Shown here piece after piece: positions 60,366 to 64,000 of a DNA stretch of 64,000 bases. Below the pieces are notes generated by a model. That model was not told where the DNA came from, did not search any database, and saw nothing but the letters and a program-made list of their open reading frames with translations. The stretch is from assembly GCA_964404445.1 (NCBI GenBank), contig CAYOJW010000001.1, forward strand, positions 310,001 to 374,000. Direction: 5' to 3'. Both the position numbers and the translations under genes were made by a program. The number at the start of each line of letters is the position of its first letter. The first letter of the stretch is position 1. This DNA comes from UBA2336 sp964404445. GTDB lineage: Bacteria > Bacteroidota > Bacteroidia > Cytophagales > Cyclobacteriaceae.

Positions 60366-63056
60366 TCACTCGCCCCTTAACGATTTCGTTGGGTTTTCAA
60401 CAGCCGCCTTGATAGACTGAAAACTCATGGTAAGCAACGCGATAGAAACAGCAATGCCGCCTGCGATCAGAAATACCGTCCAGCCCAATTCGGTTTTATA
60501 TTGATAATCCTCCAACCACTTGCTCACGCCCCACCAGGCAAGCGGAGCGGCCAGCACAAAAGAAATCAGTACGAGCTTGGTAAACTCTTTCGATAATAAC
60601 ACCACAATGCTGCCCACGCTCGCGCCCAACACTTTGCGGATGCCAATCTCTTTCGTGCGCTGTTCGGCTGTAAAAGCCGTGAGCGCGAATAATCCCGAAC
60701 ACGCAATAATAATGGCAAAGCCTGCAAAGATGGCGAACACTTTACCGAGGCGTGTTTCTGCCGCATACATATTACCAAAGCGGTCGTCTAAAAACGAATA
60801 AGTAAAAGGCTGACCGGGCGCCATTTCTTTCCATTTCGATTCCAGCAGGTCAATTACGGCTTTGGTGTCCTGCGACTGAAAGCGGATCGAAAGATTTCCG
60901 TGAGGCTGTTTGCTTAAGAAAAGCATTACCGAGCCAATATTTTCTTTCAGCGATTCGAAATGAAAGTTTTCGACAACACCAATTACCGTGAGTCGCTCAA
61001 GTTTATCAGGGCTCATATCGCGATCCGCAAACGTGGCAATTTTACTGCCGATGCGTTCGCCATCAAAATTAAAATTCTTTGCCGCTGTTTCGTTGAGGAT
61101 AACAGCCGAGGAATCGGAAGGAAACTCAAGAGAAAAATCGCGCCCATCAATAATTTTCATGTCTAACGTTTTGATATAGTCGTAGTCCACCTCCCAGTTT
61201 TGCAGACTTACCATGTTTTCCTGCTGCCTATAGTCTTTTCCATCGACCCACCAGAGATTATCGCTGCGCCAGGTTTCGGAAACCGGCAAATACCCGCTGA
61301 ACGTTCCGCTTACAATCATGCTGTTGGTAAGAATTTCATTTTTGTAAGCCGTGCGCTGATCGCCCAATGCATAAATATCTTCCACCATAATTACCTGGTC
61401 TTTATTGAACCCGATCTTTTTGTTTTGGATATAATTCAACTGGCTAAGAACGGCAATAGTGCCGATGATGAGCACAATAGAAATGGCAAACTGAAACACC
61501 ACAAGCGAGCTGCGGATGAAACCACTTTTCATACCTAAGGATACTTGCCCCTTGAGGACATTTACCGGCTTGAAAGCGGAAAGGAAAAAGGAAGGATACA
61601 TTCCTGCTAATAATCCGGTAACGACAGCACCCGCAAACAGGATAGCGTAAAAAGAAATGCTGCCGAAAGGAATGGAAAGTGCCCGGTCGGCCAGCGTATT
61701 AAACAGAGGCAGGAGCAGGTAGGCTATGCCAATGGCAATGATAAACGAAAACAAACTCAGCAGCGCGGACTCTGTAAGAAACTGACGCACTAAATGCGAA
61801 CGGAAAGACCCCATCACTTTGCGCACACCTACTTCCTTGGCGCGATTTGCAGAACGCGCGGTGGACAAGTTCATAAAATTAATGCAGGCAATGCTGAGAA
61901 TAAAAAACGCGATTGCAATAAACATATACACATACGTGATATTAAACCCCGGCTCAAACTCGCCATACAAATCACTTTTTAAATGAATATCCTGCAAGGG
62001 CTGCAAGCCATATTCCATTTTATTTCCGGCCTCAATAAATTTTTCCATTGTAGTGCCTTCGCCCATAACCTGGGCAAATTGTGGTTCAACATGTTTGGCA
62101 ATCAGCCTGGCAATTTTTGCCTCTACCGCATTTGCATCGGCACCTTCACGCAACAGTAAGTAGGTTTGGAAGTTATTGCTTAACCAGGAAGTTTGCCTGG
62201 ATTCATCCAATCCTTCCATAGCAAGAATATAATCAAAATGAAAGTGACTGTTCGCGGGCATGTCTTCATACACAGCCGTGATTTTAAAATTCCACTCGTT
62301 ATCAAGGACAAGCGTTTGGCCTAAAGCACTTTCGTCAGGGAAGAACTTTTTGGCTGCTTGTTCACTAATGGCTATTGTATTGGGTTCAGTCAAAGCGGCA
62401 TCAGCGCTACCCTCCAGCATCGGCACGGTAAATATTTTGAAAAAGTCTTTTCCCGCCCAAACTACATTTGGCTCTTTAATATTTTCTGTTTCGCGTTTTA
62501 CTAAGTAAGACCCACGCTGGCGAAAATGCACGGCCGCCTCTACTTCTGGAATTTCTTCCGTTAATGCGGCAGCCATAGGTGCGGGGGTAAACGTCATGTT
62601 CCAGTGGTTGCCGCCAAACTTGATTTCGGCTTTTACCCGGTATATGCGGTCAGCTTTTTCGTGATGGCGGTCGTAACGCAATTCATTCACCACAAAAAGC
62701 GCGATGATCAAACATAACGCCACACCAACCGAAAGACCAAGAATGTTGATGAACGAATAAAACTTATACTTGCGCAAATTGCGTAGCGCAATGGTGAGAT
62801 AATTTTTTAACATGATCTTAGCTGTTTGATTTTCTGATTGTAATGTTTGATGTTGTGTTGTCCTAAGCCCGGAAGTATTCCCGAAAGCTTTCAGCGTTTC
62901 GTGGTAAGCGTCAATGAATTTTTTTCCCGATTGCATTTCCGCCTCCACAGCCGAACAGATGTGATCAATCAATTCGTCCTGCAAACCCTCATGCACAATA
63001 CCCCGGTAGTGCAGGTCTTTGATGATGTAATCGATATGTTCAGCGCTGAGCTGCAT
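60366..63056 (-). CDS. MacB/FtsX-type ABC permease with PadR-linked prefix domain
   Basis: An 896-residue membrane protein. The first 85 residues form a cytoplasmic prefix domain (MQLSAEHIDYIIKDLHYRGI), followed by two FtsX/MacB permease units: a helix and periplasmic MacB core at about 85-380, three helices at about 380-510, a second periplasmic core at about 530-770, and the last three helices near 775-890 (IGIRKVLGASVGSIVVLL). No ABC ATPase lies next to it. Such permeases pair with a PadR regulator and are thought to export lipids, peptides or antibiotics. It abuts the padR-like gene with no gap. Confidence 0.88.
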   Translation of the reverse strand: MQLSAEHIDYIIKDLHYRGIVHEGLQDELIDHICSAVEAEMQSGKKFIDAYHETLKAFGNTSGLRTTQHQTLQSENQTAKIMLKNYLTIALRNLRKYKFYSFINILGLSVGVALCLIIALFVVNELRYDRHHEKADRIYRVKAEIKFGGNHWNMTFTPAPMAAALTEEIPEVEAAVHFRQRGSYLVKRETENIKEPNVVWAGKDFFKIFTVPMLEGSADAALTEPNTIAISEQAAKKFFPDESALGQTLVLDNEWNFKITAVYEDMPANSHFHFDYILAMEGLDESRQTSWLSNNFQTYLLLREGADANAVEAKIARLIAKHVEPQFAQVMGEGTTMEKFIEAGNKMEYGLQPLQDIHLKSDLYGEFEPGFNITYVYMFIAIAFFILSIACINFMNLSTARSANRAKEVGVRKVMGSFRSHLVRQFLTESALLSLFSFIIAIGIAYLLLPLFNTLADRALSIPFGSISFYAILFAGAVVTGLLAGMYPSFFLSAFKPVNVLKGQVSLGMKSGFIRSSLVVFQFAISIVLIIGTIAVLSQLNYIQNKKIGFNKDQVIMVEDIYALGDQRTAYKNEILTNSMIVSGTFSGYLPVSETWRSDNLWWVDGKDYRQQENMVSLQNWEVDYDYIKTLDMKIIDGRDFSLEFPSDSSAVILNETAAKNFNFDGERIGSKIATFADRDMSPDKLERLTVIGVVENFHFESLKENIGSVMLFLSKQPHGNLSIRFQSQDTKAVIDLLESKWKEMAPGQPFTYSFLDDRFGNMYAAETRLGKVFAIFAGFAIIIACSGLFALTAFTAEQRTKEIGIRKVLGASVGSIVVLLSKEFTKLVLISFVLAAPLAWWGVSKWLEDYQYKTELGWTVFLIAGGIAVSIALLTMSFQSIKAAVENPTKSLRGE

Positions 63057-63389
63057 TTAAGCCATCGTTACGTTAAGCACAACCGACATGGTTTTGATAA
63101 AGGCGACAAACTCGTTCACTTTCTCTTCCACTACATTTTTGCCGACAGGCGTAAGCGAATAATATTTTCGGATGCGTTTGCCAATGGTCTCGGTTTCAGT
63201 TTTTAAAAAACCCTCGGCTTCCATTTTGTGCAGTGTAGGGTACAGTGCACCCTCTGTTAATAAAATGGTGTTTTCCGAAAGTTCCTTTACCCGCTGGGTG
63301 ATTTCGTAGCCGTACATTTTGCCGCGATCGGCCAGAATCTTCAAAATAATGGTTTGAAGCGTGCCTTTTAAAAGCTCAGTAGAATGCAT
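63057..63389 (-). CDS. PadR-family transcriptional repressor
   Basis: A 110-residue winged-helix regulator starting MHSTELLKGTLQTIILKIL; the much longer upstream reading frame is not used because this start is the family N-terminus. GKMYGYEITQRVKEL and TEGALYPTLHKMEAEGFLKTE are the PadR signatures, and the C-terminal helix serves for dimerisation. It should repress itself and the permease gene that begins immediately after its stop. The palindrome at 63403-63414 is a likely operator. Confidence 0.9.
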   Translation of the reverse strand: MHSTELLKGTLQTIILKILADRGKMYGYEITQRVKELSENTILLTEGALYPTLHKMEAEGFLKTETETIGKRIRKYYSLTPVGKNVVEEKVNEFVAFIKTMSVVLNVTMA

Positions 63390-63402
63390 AATACCTAATT
63401 CT

Positions 63403-63414
63403 CTTATGCATAAG
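63403..63414. promoter_or_regulatory. Palindromic operator-like site before the padR-type gene
   Basis: CTTATGCATAAG is a perfect 12-base palindrome, 14 bases upstream of the padR-like ATG on the minus strand. PadR proteins bind such ATGCAT-centred dyads in their own promoters, so autoregulation is likely. Confidence 0.5.
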
Positions 63415-63518
63415 ACGGTAATTTTTTGAAACGGTTGCACCGGAAAGAATAAAAAAATTAAAATACTCTGCATGCATACCAATTTTTTCTTATACCTTCG
63501 GCAACGATTGCGCCTGGT

Positions 63519-63977
63519 ATGCGAAAAGAAGAGACCATCGACCATCACATTAAAACCGCCTGGCACGCGATTGCACGCATGTACAACCAACAGGCGTTAA
63601 AGTATGGCGGCACCATGTCGATTGGGTTTGCGTTGCTCAACATCGATGCCGAAGAAGGCACGCCCGCTACTAAAATTGCTCCGCTCATGGGGTTGGAGGC
63701 ACGCAGTTTAACACGGTTGCTCAAATCGATGGAAGAAAAAGGACTGATCTGCCGGGAAAACGATAAGCAAGACAAACGTTCGGTGCGTATCAAGCTCACG
63801 GCCGAAGGCAAAAAGCACCGCGAACACTCAAAAGAAACCGTGTTGCGGTTTAATGAAGTTGTTCGTGAACAGTTGCCGAAAGAGAAGTTGGATGTTTTTT
63901 TTGATGTGGTGCAGAGTGTCAATCAGATTATTGAGAAGAATAATATTTATAAAGAACATGAAAACAGTAGGCAGTAA
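63519..63977 (+). CDS. MarR-family transcriptional regulator
   Basis: A 152-residue winged-helix regulator with ATKIAPLMGLEARSLTRLLKSMEEKGLI (recognition helix, about 50-77) and the wing DKQDKRSVRIKLT. Divergent from the padR-like gene across 129 bases, with a near-promoter TACCTTCG at 63493-63500. Bacteroidetes MarR proteins of this type often head fatty-acid beta-oxidation operons; the genes after it lie beyond the window, so that link is only a guess. Confidence 0.88.
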   Translation: MRKEETIDHHIKTAWHAIARMYNQQALKYGGTMSIGFALLNIDAEEGTPATKIAPLMGLEARSLTRLLKSMEEKGLICRENDKQDKRSVRIKLTAEGKKHREHSKETVLRFNEVVREQLPKEKLDVFFDVVQSVNQIIEKNNIYKEHENSRQ

Positions 63978-64000
63978 GCGGACGGCAGTTGGCAGTGAAT

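Noticed and set aside
63390..63590. Longer N-terminus for the padR-type gene
   Set aside because: The extra 67 codons overlap the MarR gene and lack family similarity; MHSTELLKG is the normal PadR start.
1..64000. CRISPR arrays, rRNA operons and complete insertion sequences
   Set aside because: No regular direct repeats with spacers, no rRNA sequence and no transposase were seen.

Overview
The window looks like chromosomal DNA of a Bacteroidetes bacterium, probably of the Cytophagales. The signs are promoters of the TTTG / TAnnTTTG type, start codons with little Shine-Dalgarno sequence, many lipoproteins and outer-membrane proteins, type IX secretion and gliding relatives (a PorE-like OmpA lipoprotein, a GldJ-like lipoprotein, a lamin-tail surface protein), and families typical of that phylum (DUF4175, bacterial GH3, the THUMP-like methyltransferase, the Ezrin-like SPOR protein). 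There is no rRNA, CRISPR array, prophage or complete insertion sequence. One tRNA (Phe, GAA) is present.

Layout. 0-2.8 kb: a UbiA-type prenyltransferase cut by the window edge, divergent from a type III polyketide synthase and an overlapping methyltransferase (a likely lipid-quinone or alkylpyrone/resorcinol locus), then a small lipoprotein. 2.9-5.2 kb: an AT-rich minus-strand operon of DoxX-like protein, ECF sigma factor, FolE and a flavin reductase. 5.5-12.4 kb: housekeeping genes (deoxynucleoside kinase, GH3, LptB, RecJ, SPOR-like protein, FumC). 12.6-15.6 kb: accessory patch with an antitoxin, a toxin gene cut short beside a GIY-YIG gene, a repeat-rich surface lipoprotein and an XRE regulator. 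15.6-24.9 kb: PorE-like lipoprotein, Hdr-like iron-sulfur oxidoreductase pair, tRNA-Phe, an intact toxin-antitoxin pair, an orphan nuclease-like protein, RluB-type pseudouridine synthase, ScpB and a DksA-like protein. 25-30 kb: isoaspartyl peptidase, hydrolase, PspC mini-protein, lamin-tail protein and aspartate-semialdehyde dehydrogenase. 30.5-36.2 kb: four unrecognised envelope proteins followed by a two-component system. 36.2-44.2 kb: HI0933 flavoprotein, a TIR-bounded element, a THUMP-like methyltransferase, YceI and Mfd. 44.4-56.2 kb: GldJ-like protein, ComF, AhpD-like protein, DUF4175, RsbW-like ATPase, YbeY, MnmG, methyltransferase and Ig-like lipoprotein. 56.2-64 kb: an AT-rich DnaA-box region, TPR protein, TonB-dependent receptor, MacB/FtsX-type permease with its PadR regulator, and a MarR regulator.

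The most interesting signal is chromosomal rather than enzymatic. Two parS-like palindromes and a perfect DnaA box lie just before mnmG, further parS-like sites lie inside genes from 45.8 to 55.7 kb, and a 315-base AT-rich gap at 56.2-56.5 kb carries several DnaA boxes beside an alternating AT tract. Together these suggest an origin / centromere region. Gene orientation does not support this, because a plus-strand block runs straight through it, so GC skew of the whole chromosome is the deciding test.

Two near-identical 95-base hairpin elements in opposite orientation (39.9 and 51.1 kb), a 199-base element with 18-base terminal inverted repeats (37.5 kb), and a toxin truncated at the edge of a GIY-YIG gene are the main traces of mobile or repeat DNA. 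Starts were moved inward from the longest reading frame wherever a signal peptide, promoter or family N-terminus argued for it. All family calls were made by reading motifs, without database searches.
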